Assembly (NCBI GenBank): GCA_015522385.1
Contig: WAMJ01000083.1
Coordinates: forward strand, 1-6,551
Direction of reading: 5' to 3'
Source: Candidatus Heimdallarchaeota archaeon
GTDB taxonomy: Archaea > Asgardarchaeota > Heimdallarchaeia > Heimdallarchaeales > Kariarchaeaceae
DNA length: 6,551 nucleotides
The translations under genes and the position numbers were made by a program. The notes beneath the pieces are model-generated. The model was not told the DNA's origin and ran no database searches. It saw nothing but the letters and a program-made list of their open reading frames with translations. Shown piece after piece: positions 6,228-6,551 of the stretch (positions within the stretch are counted from its first letter, which is position 1; each line of letters opens with the position of its first letter).

Positions 6228-6551
6228 AATCTCTCCCTCAGGTCATAGTAGAGAATGGAATAGTACATCCCGAGACCGAAGTGCAGAAAAGCGATGAGCG
6301 CAATAACTGGGGAATAGGCAACGGTATTGTAGGATCCTCTCTTCTGGGACGGAGAGGATACTCCCGTATATGCAGCCACATCTCCAAATGCTACCTCTCC
6401 AAGCATCACGAATATCACAGGGATGAACCATGCGATCATCGTCGTGTAGAAGGTGGTGATGTTGAACTGTGAGATAGTTTCTACTGGCTCTATGATTAGC
6501 CCACTGTACAATCTATTCATGTTAACTACATCTCCAATAGCAGTGTTGGGA
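6224..6551 (-). CDS. Partial two-helix membrane protein (N-terminus beyond window)
   Basis: The final 108 residues of a reading frame that stays open to the right edge are present. I do not recognise a family. Two hydrophobic segments (about residues 35-57 and 78-102 of the visible part) flank a loop rich in Ser, Gly and Gln. An ATG at 6520 with GGAGAT 9 nt above it could start a complete 98-aa protein. However, the ten codons before it (reading PNTAIGDVVN) look like ordinary protein and no TATA box sits at the spacing used elsewhere here. I therefore favour a longer gene cut by the window. It ends in an ATGA overlap with the 151-aa gene. Confidence 0.6.
   Translation of the reverse strand, partial: PNTAIGDVVNMNRLYSGLIIEPVETISQFNITTFYTTMIAWFIPVIFVMLGEVAFGDVAAYTGVSSPSQKRGSYNTVAYSPVIALIAFLHFGLGMYYSILYYDLRERL

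Overview
The window reads as a piece of an archaeal genome. Three genes carry an AT-rich box (TTTAT) exactly 25 nt upstream of an ATG. This fits the archaeal TATA/BRE layout for transcripts that start at or next to the start codon (leaderless). Base composition is moderately AT-rich by eye and arginine codons are often AGA/AGG. No rRNA, tRNA, CRISPR array, transposase or lineage marker is visible, so the phylum cannot be named. Every gene I accept is on the minus strand, so transcription runs from high to low coordinates, and no gene-free stretch exceeds about 200 nt.

In the direction of transcription: (1) the C-terminal end of a two-helix membrane protein enters from the right edge (6224-6551). 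It overlaps by 4 nt a small three-helix membrane protein (5772-6227). (2) After a 207-nt spacer holding a 14-bp palindrome and a promoter comes a 387-aa membrane protein (4401-5564). It joins a conserved N-terminal module of about 78 residues to about seven C-terminal membrane helices. (3) 32 nt further on is a 502-aa protein of about 12 helices (2860-4368), made of two tandem copies of a roughly 250-residue, six-helix unit. (4) A 145-aa membrane protein follows (2286-2723). (5) A soluble 551-aa P-loop ATPase (496-2151) has its own promoter and a C-terminal domain resembling a divergent PD-(D/E)xK nuclease. (6) The left edge cuts a second gene (1-345) that has the same N-terminal module and the same promoter spacing as the 387-aa gene, but an unrelated continuation.

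One likely soluble NTPase/nuclease-like protein thus sits among at least six membrane proteins of no family I recognise. Two of them share a 'constant head, variable tail' design with a duplicated promoter. The ATPase layout (PGIGKT-type P-loop, DE Walker B, GGHP sensor-2 region, C-terminal D...QVT strand) recalls the NTPase-plus-nuclease layout of eukaryotic Crinkler/RHS effectors and their prokaryotic relatives. That suggests a genome-conflict or accessory role, but this is inference. Whether the membrane proteins work with the ATPase cannot be shown from this sequence.
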